64,000 bases of DNA from Anisus vortex (Eukaryota > Mollusca > Gastropoda > Planorbidae). Numbering within the stretch: position 1 is the stretch's first letter; each line of letters begins with the position of its first letter. The translations under genes and the position numbers were made by a program. Positions 48,816 to 61,484 of this stretch are shown one piece after another. Below the pieces are notes generated by a model. It was not told the DNA's origin, did not search any database, and worked only from the letters and a program-made list of their open reading frames with translations. The stretch lies in the NCBI GenBank assembly GCA_949126835.1, contig OX421508.1, forward strand, positions 16,328,398-16,392,397, read 5' to 3'.

Positions 48816-51800
48816 CAAGAAAACCGTAAAAACGAAGTTTTTATTATACTCCCTTTATTTGCAAACTAAGTTTACCATCATGTAATTAAATAATTGATTG
48901 ACTACTGCAAATGAAACGTACAGAAAAAATATCTGTGTTGCAAATCTCAAAAATATCTCCTTACTCCGTATGAATTGTTCTAAAAATAACCTTAGCGCAT
49001 AATTTTTTTTCTAGCTTTGCGCCGAAAAAAGTATAAAAAGTTTCACAGGCATTTTTAACGCGAAATCAAAATATTTCTTATACTTTCCTTTTAAGAAATG
49101 AATATTGTCATAAGTGTAGTATTATTAAATTGTTTTAACTGAAAATTTGATAGGATGTATTGTTAGGCGCCACAAATTTGCTGTCCAAATTTCAGCTCGA
49201 TCGGACCACGGAAAGTGGTCGAAAAATCGAAGCCAATTTTTGCACCACGATTGACGATTGCAGACATTGTAACTTAAAATAAAGGGAGTAATAAAACAAG
49301 AAAACCGTAAAAACGAAGTTTTTATTATACTCCCTTTATTTGCAAACTAAGTTTACCATCATGTAATTAAATAATTGATTGACTACTGCAAATGAAACGT
49401 ACAGAAAAAATATCTGTGTTGCAAATCTCAAAAATATCTCCTTACTCCGTATGAATTGTTCTAAAAATAACCTTAGCGCATAATTTTTTTTTCTAGCTTT
49501 GCGCCGAAAAAAGTATAAAAAGTTTCACAGGCATTTTTAACGCGAAATCAAAATATTTCTTATACTTTCCTTTTAAGAAATGAATATTGTCATAAGTGTA
49601 GTATTATTAAGTTGTTTTAACTGAAAATTTGATAGGATGTAATGTTAGGCGCCACAAATAAATTTGCTGTCCAAATTTCAGCTCGATCGGACCACGGAAA
49701 GTGGTCGAAAAATCGAAGCCAATTTTTGCACCACGATTGACGATTGCAGACATTGCAACTTAAAATAAAGGGAGTAATAAAACAAGAAAACCGTAAAAAC
49801 GAAGTTTTTATTATACTCCCTTTATTTGCAAACTAAGTTTACCATCATGTAATTAAATAATTGATTGACTACTGCAAATGAAACGTACAGAAAAAATATC
49901 TGTGTTGCAAATCTTAAAAATATCTCATTACTCCGTATGAATTGTTCTAAAAATAATCGTAGCGCATAATTTTTTTTTCTAGCTTTGCGCCGAAAAACTA
50001 TAAAAAGTTACACGGGCATTTTTAACGCGAAATTAAAATATTGCTTATACTTTCCTTTTAAGAAATGAATATTGTCATAAGTGTAGTATTATTAGGTCGT
50101 TTTAACTGAAAATTTGATAGGATGTATTGTTAGTCGGGGCAAGTCTGCTGTCCAAATTTCAGCTCGATCGGACCACGGAAAGTGGTCGAAAAATCGAAGC
50201 CAATTTTTGCACCACGATTGACGATTGCAGACATTGCAACTTAAAATAAAGGGAGTAATAAAACAAGAAAACCGTAAAAACGAAGTTTTTATTATACTCC
50301 CTTTATTTGCAAACTAAGTTTACCATCATGTAATTAAATAATTGATTGACTACTGCAAATGAAACGTACAGAAAAAATATCTGTGTTGCAAATCTAAAAA
50401 ATATCTCATTACTCCGTATGAATTGTTCTAAAAATAATCGTAGCGCATAATTTTTTTTTCTAGCTTTGCGCCGAAAAACTATAAAAAGTTACACGGGCAT
50501 TTTTAACGCGAAATTAAAATATTGCTTATACTTTCCTTTTAAGAAATGAATATTGTCATAAGTGTAGTATTATTAAGTCGTTTTAACTGAAAATTTGATA
50601 GGATGTATTGTTAGTCGGGGCAAGTCTGCTGTCCAAATTTCAGCTCGATCGGACCACGGAAAGTGGTCGAAAAATCGAAGCCAATTTTTGCACCACGATT
50701 GACGATTGCAGACATTGCAACTTAAAATAAAGGGAGTAATAAAACAAGAAAACCGTAAAAACGAAGTTTTTATTATACTCCCTTTATTTGCAAACTAAGT
50801 TTACCATCATGTAATTAAATAATTGATTGACTACTGCAAATGAAACGTACAGAAAAAATATCTGTGTTGCAAATCTTAAAAATATCTCATTACTCCGTAT
50901 GAATTGTTCTAAAAATAATCGTAGCGCATAATTTTTTTTTCTAGCTTTGCGCCGAAAAACTATAAAAAGTTACACGGGCATTTTTAACGCGAAATTAAAA
51001 TATTGCTTATACTTTCCTTTTAAGAAATGAATATTGTCATAAGTGTAGTATTATTAGGTCGTTTTAACTGAAAATTTGATAGGATGTATTGTTAGTCGGG
51101 GCAAGTCTGCTGTCCAAATTTCAGCTCGATCGGACCACGGAAAGTGGTCGAAAAATCGAAGCCAATTTTTGCACCACGATTGACGATTGCAGACATTGCA
51201 ACTTAAAATAAAGGGAGTAATAAAACAAGAAAACCGTAAAAACGAAGTTTTTATTATACTCCCTTTATTTGCAAACTAAGTTTACCATCATGTAATTAAA
51301 TAATTGATTGACTACTGCAAATGAAACGTACAGAAAAAATATCTGTGTTGCAAATCTTAAAAATATCTCATTACTCCGTATGAATTGTTCTAAAAATAAT
51401 CGTAGCGCATAATTTTTTTTTCTAGCTTTGCGCCGAAAAACTATAAAAAGTTACACGGGCATTTTTAACGCGAAATTAAAATATTGCTTATACTTTCCTT
51501 TTAAGAAATGAATATTGTCATAAGTGTAGTATTATTAGGTCGTTTTAACTGAAAATTTGATAGGATGTATTGTTAGTCGGGGCAAGTCTGCTGTCCAAAT
51601 TTCAGCTCGATCGGACCACGGAAAGTGGTCGAAAAATCGAAGCCAATTTTTGCACCACGATTGACGATTGCAGACATTGCAACTTAAAATAAAGGGAGTA
51701 ATAAAACAAGAAAACCGTAAAAACGAAGTTTTTATTATACTCCCTTTATTTGCAAACTAAGTTTACCATCATGTAATTAAATAATTGATTGACTACTGCA

Positions 51801-54800
51801 AATGAAACGTACAGAAAAAATATCTGTGTTGCAAATCTTAAAAATATCTCATTACTCCGTATGAATTGTTCTAAAAATAATCGTAGCGCATAATTTTTTT
51901 TTCTAGCTTTGCGCCGAAAAACTATAAAAAGTTACACGGGCATTTTTAACGCGAAATTAAAATATTGCTTATACTTTCCTTTTAAGAAATGAATATTGTC
52001 ATAAGTGTAGTATTATTAGGTCGTTTTAACTGAAAATTTGATAGGATGTATTGTTAGTCGGGGCAAGTCTGCTGTCCAAATTTCAGCTCGATCGGACCAC
52101 GGAAAGTGGTCGAAAAATCGAAGCCAATTTTTGCACCACGATTGACGATTGCAGACATTGCAACTTAAAATAAAGGGAGTAATAAAACAAGAAAACCGTA
52201 AAAACGAAGTTTTTATTATACTCCCTTTATTTGCAAACTAAGTTTACCATCATGTAATTAAATAATTGATTGACTACTGCAAATGAAACGTACAGAAAAA
52301 ATATCTGTGTTGCAAATCTAAAAAATATCTCATTACTCCGTATGAATTGTTCTAAAAATAATCGTAGCGCATAATTTTTTTTTCTAGCTTTGCGCCGAAA
52401 AACTATAAAAAGTTACACGGGCATTTTTAACGCGAAATTAAAATATTGCTTATACTTTCCTTTTAAGAAATGAATATTGTCATAAGTGTAGTATTATTAG
52501 GTCGTTTTAACTGAAAATTTGATAGGATGTATTGTTAGTCGGGGCAAGTCTGCTGTCCAAATTTCAGCTCGATCGGACCACGGAAAGTGGTAGAAAAATC
52601 GAAGCCAATTTTTGCACCACGATTGACGATTGCAGACATTGCAACTTAAAATAAAGGGAGTAATAAAACAAGAAAACCGTAAAAACGAAGTTTTTATTAT
52701 ACTCCCTTTATTTGCAAACTAAGTTTACCATCATGTAATTAAATAATTGATTGACTACTGCAAATGAAACGTACAGAAAAAATATCTGTGTTGCAAATCT
52801 AAAAAATATCTCATTACTCCGTATGAATTGTTCTAAAAATAATCGTAGCGCATAATTTTTTTTTCTAGCTTTGCGCCGAAAAACTATAAAAAGTTACACG
52901 GGCATTTTTAACGCGAAATTAAAATATTGCTTATACTTTCCTTTTAAGAAATGAATATTGTCATAAGTGTAGTATTATTAGGTCGTTTTAACTGAAAATT
53001 TGATAGGATGTATTGTTAGTCGGGGCAAGTCTGCTGTCCAAATTTCAGCTCGATCGGACCACGGAAAGTGGTCGAAAAATCGAAGCCAATTTTTGCACCA
53101 CGATTGACGATTGCAGACATTGCAACTTAAAATAAAGGGAGTAATAAAACAAGAAAACCGTAAAAACGAAGTTTTTATTATACTCCCTTTATTTGCAAAC
53201 TAAGTTTACCATCATGTAATTAAATAATTGATTGACTACTGCAAATGAAACGTACAGAAAAAATATCTGTGTTGCAAATCTTAAAAATATCTCATTACTC
53301 CGTATGAATTGTTCTAAAAATAATCGTAGCGCATAATTTTTTTTTCTAGCTTTGCGCCGAAAAACTATAAAAAGTTACACGGGCATTTTTAACGCGAAAT
53401 TAAAATATTGCTAATACTTTCCTTTTAAGAAATGAATATTGTCATAAGTGTAGTATTATTAGGTCGTTTTAACTGAAAATTTGATAGGATGTATTGTTAG
53501 TCGGGGCAAGTCTGCTGTCCAAATTTCAGCTCGATCGGACCACGGAAAGTGGTCGAAAAATCGAAGCCAATTTTTGCACCACGATTGACGATTGCAGACA
53601 TTGCAACTTAAAATAAAGGGAGTAATAAAACAAGAAAACCGTAAAAACGAAGTTTTTATTATACTCCCTTTATTTGCAAACTAAGTTTACCATCATGTAA
53701 TTAAATAATTGATTGACTACTGCAAATGAAACGTACAGAAAAAATATCTGTGTTGCAAATCTTAAAAATATCTCATTACTCCGTATGAATTGTTCTAAAA
53801 ATAATCGTAGCGCATAATTTTTTTTTCTAGCTTTGCGCCGAAAAACTATAAAAAGTTACACGGGCATTTTTAACGCGAAATTAAAATATTGCTTATACTT
53901 TCCTTTTAAGAAATGAATATTGTCATAAGTGTAGTATTATTAGGTCGTTTTAACTGAAAATTTGATAGGATGTATTGTTAGTCGGGGCAAGTCTGCTGTC
54001 CAAATTTCAGCTCGATCGGACCACGGAAAGTGGTCGAAAAATCGAAGCCAATTTTTGCACCACGATTGACGATTGCAGACATTGCAACTTAAAATAAAGG
54101 GAGTAATAAAACAAGAAAACCGTAAAAACGAAGTTTTTATTATACTCCCTTTATTTGCAAACTAAGTTTACCATCATGTAATTAAATAATTGATTGACTA
54201 CTGCAAATGAAACGTACAGAAAAAATATCTGTGTTGCAAATCTTAAAAATATCTCATTACTCCGTATGAATTGTTCTAAAAATAATCGTAGCGCATAATT
54301 TTTTTTTCTAGCTTTGCGCCGAAAAACTATAAAAAGTTACACGGGCATTTTTAACGCGAAATTAAAATATTGCTTATACTTTCCTTTTAAGAAATGAATA
54401 TTGTCATAAGTGTAGTATTATTAGGTCGTTTTAACTGAAAATTTGATAGGATGTATTGTTAGTCGGGTCAAGTCTGCTGTCCAAATTTCAGCTCGATCGG
54501 ACCACGGGAAGTGGTCGAAAAATCGAAGCCAATTTTTGCACCATGCATTGACGGACGATTGCAGACATTGCAACTTAAAATAAAGGGAGTAATAAAACAA
54601 GAAAACCGTAAAAACGAAGTTTTTATTATACTCCCTTTATTTGCAAACTAAGTTTACCATCATGTAATTAAATAATTGATTGACTACTGCAAATGAAACG
54701 TACAGAAAAAATATCTGTGTTGCAAATCTAAAAAATATCTCATTACTCCGTATGAATTGTTCTAAAAATAATCGTAGCGCATAATTTTTTTTTCTAGCTT

Positions 54801-55083
54801 TGCGCCGAAAAACTATAAAAAGTTACACGGGCATTTTTAACGCGAAATTAAAATATTGCTTATACTTTCCTTTTAAGAAATGAATATTGTCATAAGTGTA
54901 GTATTATTAGGTCGTTTTAACTGAAAATTTGATAGGATGTATTGTTAGTCGGGTCAAGTCTGCTGTTCAAATTTCAGCTTGATCGGACCACGGGAAGTGG
55001 TCGAAAAATCGAAGCCAATTTTTGCACCATGCATTGACGGACGATTGCAGACATTGCAACTTAAAATAAAGGGAGTAATAAAA
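48816..55083 (-). repeat. Tandem array of 13 Helentron-like (HINE) elements, 481-486 bp each
   Basis: Unit starts are at 48816, 49297, 49783, 50264, 50745, 51226, 51707, 52188, 52669, 53150, 53631, 54112 and 54598. Nine consecutive units are exactly 481 bp. Read on the minus strand, each begins TTTTATTACTCCCTTTATTT. Its inverted partner AAAGGGAGTATAATAAAA lies about 26 nt inside the other end, followed by the hairpin AAAAAC-TTC-GTTTTT and the terminus CTTG. Asymmetric inverted repeats plus a terminal hairpin are hallmarks of Helentrons. The first two units resemble the solo copy (GCGCCACAAATTTGCTG); later units read GTCGGGGCAAGTCTGCTG. Confidence 0.9.
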
Positions 55084-55490
55084 ACTTTGTATTTTATGGT
55101 TCTCTTGTTTATTACTCCCTTTCTTTTAACTTGTACTGTCTGTCTGTCTGCTTGGTTGGTTGCTTGTTAGCAAAACTTTGCATCAATTTTTCGACCACTT
55201 TCCGTCGTCCAATTGAGCTGAAACTTGGGCAGCAGAATTGTCCAGACTAACAATACATTCTATCAAATTTTCAGCAACATAGGCTTTGGAATAGTCACGA
55301 ATTCTTTCGACCGATTTGCGAATTGAAGAAAATATTTTACGTAAAAATGGCTGCCTCTACCGGAAGAGACGGAAGTAAATGAACTTTTCGGATATGTTAG
55401 TTTATACCAAATAAATATAATGAAAACGACACAATGTAGCCGAAACAAAGCGAGTTATCTTTTTATGGTTTTTGCTGGCCAAAGCTAGAT
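55084..55490 (+). mobile_element. Diverged Helentron-like copy, inverted, right of the array
   Basis: A palindromic junction. The last unit's end GGGAGTAATAAAA is followed by the complement-type terminus CTTTGTATTTTATGGTTCTC and TTGTTTATTACTCCCTTTC. The remainder aligns with 48285-48620, including the GTCTGTCTGTCTG tract, and is truncated near GGCCAAAGCTAG. Confidence 0.7.
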
Positions 55491-55800
55491 GTTACAGTTC
55501 AGTTTTATTCCCTTCAACATGATGTTAAAAAGTTGAATGAGTGAGTGAAGTTTTTCCCTAAATAAATAAACAGTAGTGAAGCGTGCAAAAGAAGTACCCG
55601 TATGTAAGAAAAGCATGACTTGTATGAGTGGTCAAGAGTTGACAAGGGAGAGAATATCAGGGTCAAACATCAGTATATGTTGGATCCTTCAGATAGAAGG
55701 TTGATTTTATATTAAGTTCGGTTGAACTATAGGTGTTGAAACTTAAGTTGATTCAAGTTCAAAGTGAGACTTCGAATAGTGTTGTATAAATAAAGTATAG
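55491..55800. other. Spacer, no gene recognised
   Basis: Nothing assignable. Confidence 0.45.
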
Positions 55801-56563
55801 TACCAGGTGACCGATCATTCGATCGGTAATAAAGAGCAGGCGCTTGTACCTTAACATAATGTGTATGTAAAACAACAGTGCATAAATTTTAAAAATATGT
55901 CTTTACCAGACCAAAAAATTGTATTTGTCTTTTTCTTTTTTCTACTATGAATAAAATAGGCTTCAAATTATAACAGTCGAAACAGATTTTTATTTGTGCA
56001 GTCTTATATCTACAATTTGCCTGATAACCCCCCCCCCCCCAAAAAAAAAAAAAATGAATATATATATATACAAAAATAGAAAATAAAACACCTTAATCTC
56101 ATTTCAAACCCTAAAAAAAAACATGTAGGCTAGAGTTGTCAGTTTTAAATGCAACAGAAATATTTGTCATTTATGTCATTATGTTATGTATTTAAAAGAG
56201 TGAAAATGAAAAGTTTAAATTTAAAATATCGTGAATTAGGTTACATTTTTTAGTTCTTCTACCCCTTCCCCCACTTTAACAACTGTCAAACTTTCTAGTG
56301 ACCCCTCTTATAAAATTATGCCAATTTTTTTAACTCCCTCCCTCACCCTATTCAAGCTTACAATGAGTTACGGCCGGCAAATATGTTTGATATAAATTAA
56401 AAAGATCTACGAATAGATGTAATACATATTTACTAGTTTACCAGATTTCATATTGACTTCGTAACATAGTCTAATATTTCTTACTTGGGCACATATATAA
56501 ATCATAAGTATAGTTTGTAAATCACATGTAAAAAATATCTTATACAAAAGTATTTATTTATTA

Positions 56564-57377
56564 CAAGCTACATTGCCCGGCGTTGCCCGGGTGGAAAAAA
56601 ACAGGACTGTATAAGGTGCAGATAAAAAAATTTATAAACTACAATTAAAAGAAAGCTATCATCATCATCATTTGCTCCATTGTCTCGAAACACGATTAGA
56701 TTTGCGCTCCTGTGATTTGGCCAGCCCTGCAAAATTGACTGTGTCTGTGGAGACCTATCCCTGAGAGACAGGCTCTGTCGCATCTCTGGCACTTGAAAGA
56801 TGGACCGTTGGAGATTGTTAGGGGCAGCCTACTTTTCTTCGCTGCTCGTTTAGCCTCCGCCGTAATACGAAGTTTGCCATCTGCCGCATTTATACCGGTG
56901 TGTAAGGTGCCTCTCCAACTATTTCTGTGCTGAGCAAGGTTCTCCCAGTTTCCGACCTCTACATCTATAGCCTTTAGGTCACGTTTGCAGACGTCCTTGA
57001 ACCTGAGTAGATCTAATATTTTAATTCTTTTTTTTTTACTGAAGACCTAATTAGGTAATTAATTTAAAATAAATATTTTAATCGGGTAAAAAAATAGGGA
57101 AGTATTTTATTTACCAAAAATCTAAATTGCCAGTAGATTTACAAAGTCTTTTGTTTTTAAAAGTTTGAAAAAAAGGTATAGTCTAACTGGAGAATCGAAC
57201 CCGGGTCGCTCGCACAGCAGTCCTAACGTTAACAACTTAGCTAGAGAACACACATGTCAGATGTGAAAAGCTATTAGACAGTATATAGGACTGGCCTAAA
57301 TAAGTCAGTGACACAAACTCCAGATTGGCCAATGGGGATCCGTGGGGACACAAACACGATCTTTTTATATATAGAGA
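56564..57377 (-). mobile_element. Non-autonomous Helitron-like element, copy 3, with empty site in copy B
   Basis: Copy A reads TTATTTATTA, then the element, then TTTTCAATG. Copy B at about 60912-60933 reads TTATTTATTATTTTCAATC without it. The endpoints are therefore A/TCTCTATATATA...GTAGCTTG/T on the minus strand, with no target duplication. It includes a decayed tRNA-like block (57183-57245) and a retroelement fragment (56657-57012). Confidence 0.85.
56657..57012 (-). pseudogene. Non-LTR retrotransposon C-terminal fragment inside the Helitron-like element
   Basis: The minus strand encodes a run beginning near RFKDVCKRDLKAI, then GTLHTGINAADGKLRI, LPLTISNG and the finger CQRCDRACLSGIGLHRH, ending GQITGAQI and a stop. 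A 3' UTR and a (GAT)n tail follow at 56657-56670. Same family and same 3' end as 28363-28618. The RT domain is absent. Confidence 0.75.
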
Positions 57378-57548
57378 TTTTCAATGTTTTCAATGTATTA
57401 TTCCAAACATTGTTTGACAAAAAGTAAAAATATATAGTTTGGTGTTAACATTATCTAATATTCTCCATTTGTGTTACTATTTAAAATAAACTATCGCGGC
57501 AAAATATAATATTGATTAATTAAAACAATGGTATAATAAACATTTTAA

Positions 57549-58038
57549 CAAGAAAACCGTAAAAACGAAGTTTTTATTATACTCCCTTTATTTGCAAACT
57601 AAGTTTACCATCATGTAATTAAATAATTGATTGACTACTGCAAATGAAACGTACAGAAAAAATATCTGTGTCGCAAATCTCAAAAATATCGCCATACTCA
57701 GTATGAATTGTTCTAAAAATAATCGTAGCGCATAATTTTTTTTTTCTAGCTTTGCGCCGAAAAAGTATAAAAAGTTTCACAGGCATTTTTAACGCGAAAT
57801 CAAAATATTTCTTATACATTCCTTTTAAGAAATGAATATTGTCATAAGTGTAGTATTATTAAGTTGTTTTAACTGAAAATTTGATAGGATGTATTGTTAG
57901 GCGCCACAAATTTGCTGTCCAAATTTCAGCTCGATCGGACCACGGGAAGTGGTCGAAAAATCGAAGCCAATTTTTGCACCATGCATTGACGATTGACGAT
58001 TGCAGACATTGCAACTTAATATAAAGGGAGTAATAAAA
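57549..58038 (-). mobile_element. Solo Helentron-like (HINE) element, 490 bp
   Basis: Same ends as each unit of the 13-copy array (CAAGAAAACCGTAAAAACGA ... GGGAGTAATAAAA). Copy B near 61098-61120 reads AAACATTTAAAAAAATTGTT without it. On the minus strand the element sits between T and T, the known Helentron target. This shows that the array monomer equals one mobile element. Confidence 0.88.
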
Positions 58039-58389
58039 AAATTGTTTACATTTTGAGCATTAAACTTAAATACTAAATAATTAAAGGTGAAATTATGTTA
58101 TTTATTGAAACGACTGTAAATGAAAAGATTAATATATATATATAGGCTACATTAGATGATTTGTTTAATTCCTTCCCCCCCCCCCCCCGCCCCTCAATAA
58201 AACTAACAGTAAATTACACTTCTGAATATTGTTACAAAAAAAATACAAATAAACTGAATACATCTGTTCTAGTTTACCAGATTTCAAATTGACAATGTTA
58301 ACATATTCTAATATATCTTACTTTGGTAGGCCTTTATCATACATATTTTTAATGAAACATTCGTAAACATTGAATTTTAAAAAAGTGGA

Positions 58390-58530
58390 TACTAATACAG
58401 TGTATATTATTTACAGTTTAGAGTGTAGAGTATACTGCTACATTGTATACTATTTACAGCGTAGTGTATACTGCTACAGTGAACACTTTATACAGTGTAG
58501 TGTAATCTGCTACAGTGTACACTATATACA
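58390..58530. repeat. 36-bp repeat, short array (about 4 units)
   Basis: Contains GTGTAGTGTATACTGCTACA and GTGTACACTATATACA-type blocks. Orthologous position to the 17-18-unit array at 61485-62118. Confidence 0.85.
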
Positions 58531-60265
58531 TCTATTCATTGTTTAAACATAAAAAAGTTTTAGAGGTGTTTTTTTTCCAAACAATGTCAGATAAAAGAAA
58601 GTTAAAAATAGACCTTTAGTCTGTTGAAACTTCATCTAATTCTGTTATTATTTAAACGGCAAACTATTATCTGACTATTAATTAATACGAAAAAAATTAT
58701 TTGTTTTTCTTTTTTTTAAATTTAATCTAAAATATATTGAAGTTTAATCTTAATTATTATTTTCGACGTGTTTTTTTTTCCAAACAATATTTGATAAAAA
58801 AAAGTAAAATATATAGTTTGGTGAAACCTAAATATAATTCTGTTATTACTTAATCGTAAAACTATTATCTCACTAGTAATAAATACGTAATGGAAAAAAT
58901 TTCCAACATGGTTATAAAGATTCCATTTATCTTTTCCTCATAATATAATTTTTAAGCTGCTAATTTCTTTTATTTAATCTAAAATATATTGAAGATTTTA
59001 TCATCTTAATAGGCCTAGGCCTCGAGGGCCGCATACTAATATTTGTCAACCTACTGGCTGTAGTTTGCACACCCCTGCATTACATAAATTACACTTAGTC
59101 TTTCTTTAAATTATATCTATCATCGGTGCGCAACAGTAGTCTAAACAAGAAATTAAACTTCTTTCTGCTGTAGTAAGCCTACGGGTATTCCCGAAACGTC
59201 ATTATTGCGACGCAACAAAACACCACTCTTGAAAGCCGCACTACACGTGGGTCGAGCAATGGCATGTTTTCACGGCCAAAATCAATTATCTACGATAAAT
59301 CTAATGGGTATTTTTGTCTAACATTCATTTCCGATTTTTATTTGTGGGGCCGAAAAGCTATATTTTTTCAGGTGAAACAAGTTATGCATTAAAACATGAA
59401 GAAAATCGTTAGAGCGCTTTTGAAGAAAATTTCCAGACATACATACATATATATATATACATGCATATATACATACAATTTTTGCTCGTATTATAGTATA
59501 GGATTTTAAAGAGCTAGTTACAGTGCTTGAGTGAAAAGTAATATCAACAACATATATAATTGCCGTGAGTTTGTTTGTTTGTTTATATATATAGTACCAG
59601 GTGACCGATCATTCGATCGGTAATAAAGAGCTGGCGCTTGTACCTTAGCATAATTTGTATGTAAAACAACAGTGCATAAATTTAAAAAATACGTCTTTAC
59701 CAGACCAATAAATTATATTTGTCTTTTTCTTTTTTCTACTATGAATAACTTAGGCTTAAAATTCTAACAGTAAAAGCAGACTTTTATTTGTGCAGTCTAA
59801 TATCTAGATTTAGCCAACCCCCCCCCCCCCCCCGCCAAAAAAAAAAAAGAAAAGAAAAGAAAACAGCTTAATCTCATTTCAAACCCTCAAAAAAAACATG
59901 TAGGCTAGAGTGGTCAGTTTTAAATCCAACATAAATAATATTATATGTCATTTATGTCATTGTGTTATGTATTTAAAAGACTTAAAATGAAAAGATTAAA
60001 TTTAAAATATCGTGAATTACGTCAAAATTTTAGTCCTTCTACCCCTTCCCCTACTTTAACAACTGTCAAACTTTCTAGTGACCCCTCTTCTAAAATTTGT
60101 TTCAATTTTTTTAAAATTCAAGCCAACAATAAGTTACGGCCGACAAGTATGTTTGATAAAAATTTAAAAGGTCTACGAATAAATGTAATACATTTTTACT
60201 AGTTTACCAGGTGTCATATTGACTACTTAGCATGGTCTAATATTTCTTACTTGGGCACATATATC

Positions 60266-60848
60266 TTATCTTATCTTATACATTACAGACGCTCCTTCTA
60301 TAAAGAAGAATATTGCGTCCTACGCTTATCCGTGGTCCGAGTCTAGTCTTGCATTTTTATTAATGTTTTAAATGATGTTAGGTTATTGGTTTTCCTGGTT
60401 TGTTCAGGCAACCCATTCCATGCCCGAATGCCACTCGGGAAGAAAGAGTACTTATATGCATTTGTTCTCGCATAAGGGACAAGGAAAGTGTTTTTGTCTT
60501 TATGTTTATCTCAGCTTTGCAACAGGTTGTTAATGTGTTGTATTTCTAAATTAGAGTTTAATGCCATATGTATTATTACTACTTTACTCTTTGCCCTTAT
60601 GTCCTCTAGTGTTTCAAGGTTTAGTGATTTTACTAATGATGTTACTCATGTTAATTGGGAATATTCACTAATTATGAACCTTGCAGCTCTTTTTTGAATT
60701 TGTTCTAATTTTTTAATGTTTTCCTTAGTTGATGTGTTCCATACAGATGCTGCACATTCTAGTATAGGCCTAACTAATGTGATAATATTAATATATTATT
60801 GTATATTATATATATAGATACTAATATATTATATATATATATACTAAT
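60266..60848 (-). mobile_element. 5'-truncated non-LTR retrotransposon private to copy B
   Basis: Copy A runs GGGCACATATATAAATCATAA with nothing between, while copy B carries about 580 bp here. On the minus strand a (GATAA)n tail lies at the 60266 side. The protein relic reads LVRPILECAASVWNTSTKE, IKKLEQIQKRAARFIIS and FFPSGIRAWNGLPEQ, the standard C-terminal region after the RT domain of Jockey/CR1/RTE-type proteins. Stops are present. The insertion postdates the tandem duplication. Confidence 0.8.
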
Positions 60849-61484
60849 ATATAAATCATAAATATAATTTGTATATCACTTGTAAAAAATATCTGATACA
60901 AAAAAGCATTTATTTATTATTTTCAATCTTTTCAATGTAGGCCTATTATTCCAAACATTGTTTGACAAAAAAGTAACAATATATTATATATAGTTTGGTG
61001 TAAACCTTATCTAATATCCTCCATGACTGTTACTATGCTATTTAAAATAAACTATCGCGGCCAAATGTAAAATCGATTAATTAAAACAATGGTATAGTAA
61101 ACATTTAAAAAAATTGTTTAAATTTTGAGCACTACATTAGTTAAATACTAAATAATTAAAGGTAAAATTATGATATTCATTGAAAAGACTGCAAATGAAA
61201 AAAATATAATATAGGCTATATTAGATGATTTGTTTAATTCCCCCGCCCCCCCCCCCCCCCCCCCCGTCAATAAAACTAACAGTATATTACACTTCTGACT
61301 ATTGTTATAAGAAATACAAATAAATTGAATACATCTTTTCTAGTTGACCAGATTTCGAATTGACAATGTTAACATATTCTAATATACCTTACTTTGGTAG
61401 GTCTATATAAGCAAATCATACATATTTTTAATGCAACATTCGTAAACATGTGTATAGAATAAAAAAAAAGTGGATACTAATAAA

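Larger units (their letters stand above)
55801..59593. repeat. Long tandem unit, copy A (3793 bp)
   Basis: Starts GTACCAGGTGACCGATCATT, with a perfect hairpin ACCGATC-ATTC-GATCGGT. Shares its length with copies B (59594) and C (62769). Private insertions are a Helitron-like element (56564-57377) and a solo HINE (57549-58038). It has only about four 36-bp repeats and an internal partial duplication near 58560-58960. No gene is recognised. Confidence 0.9.
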
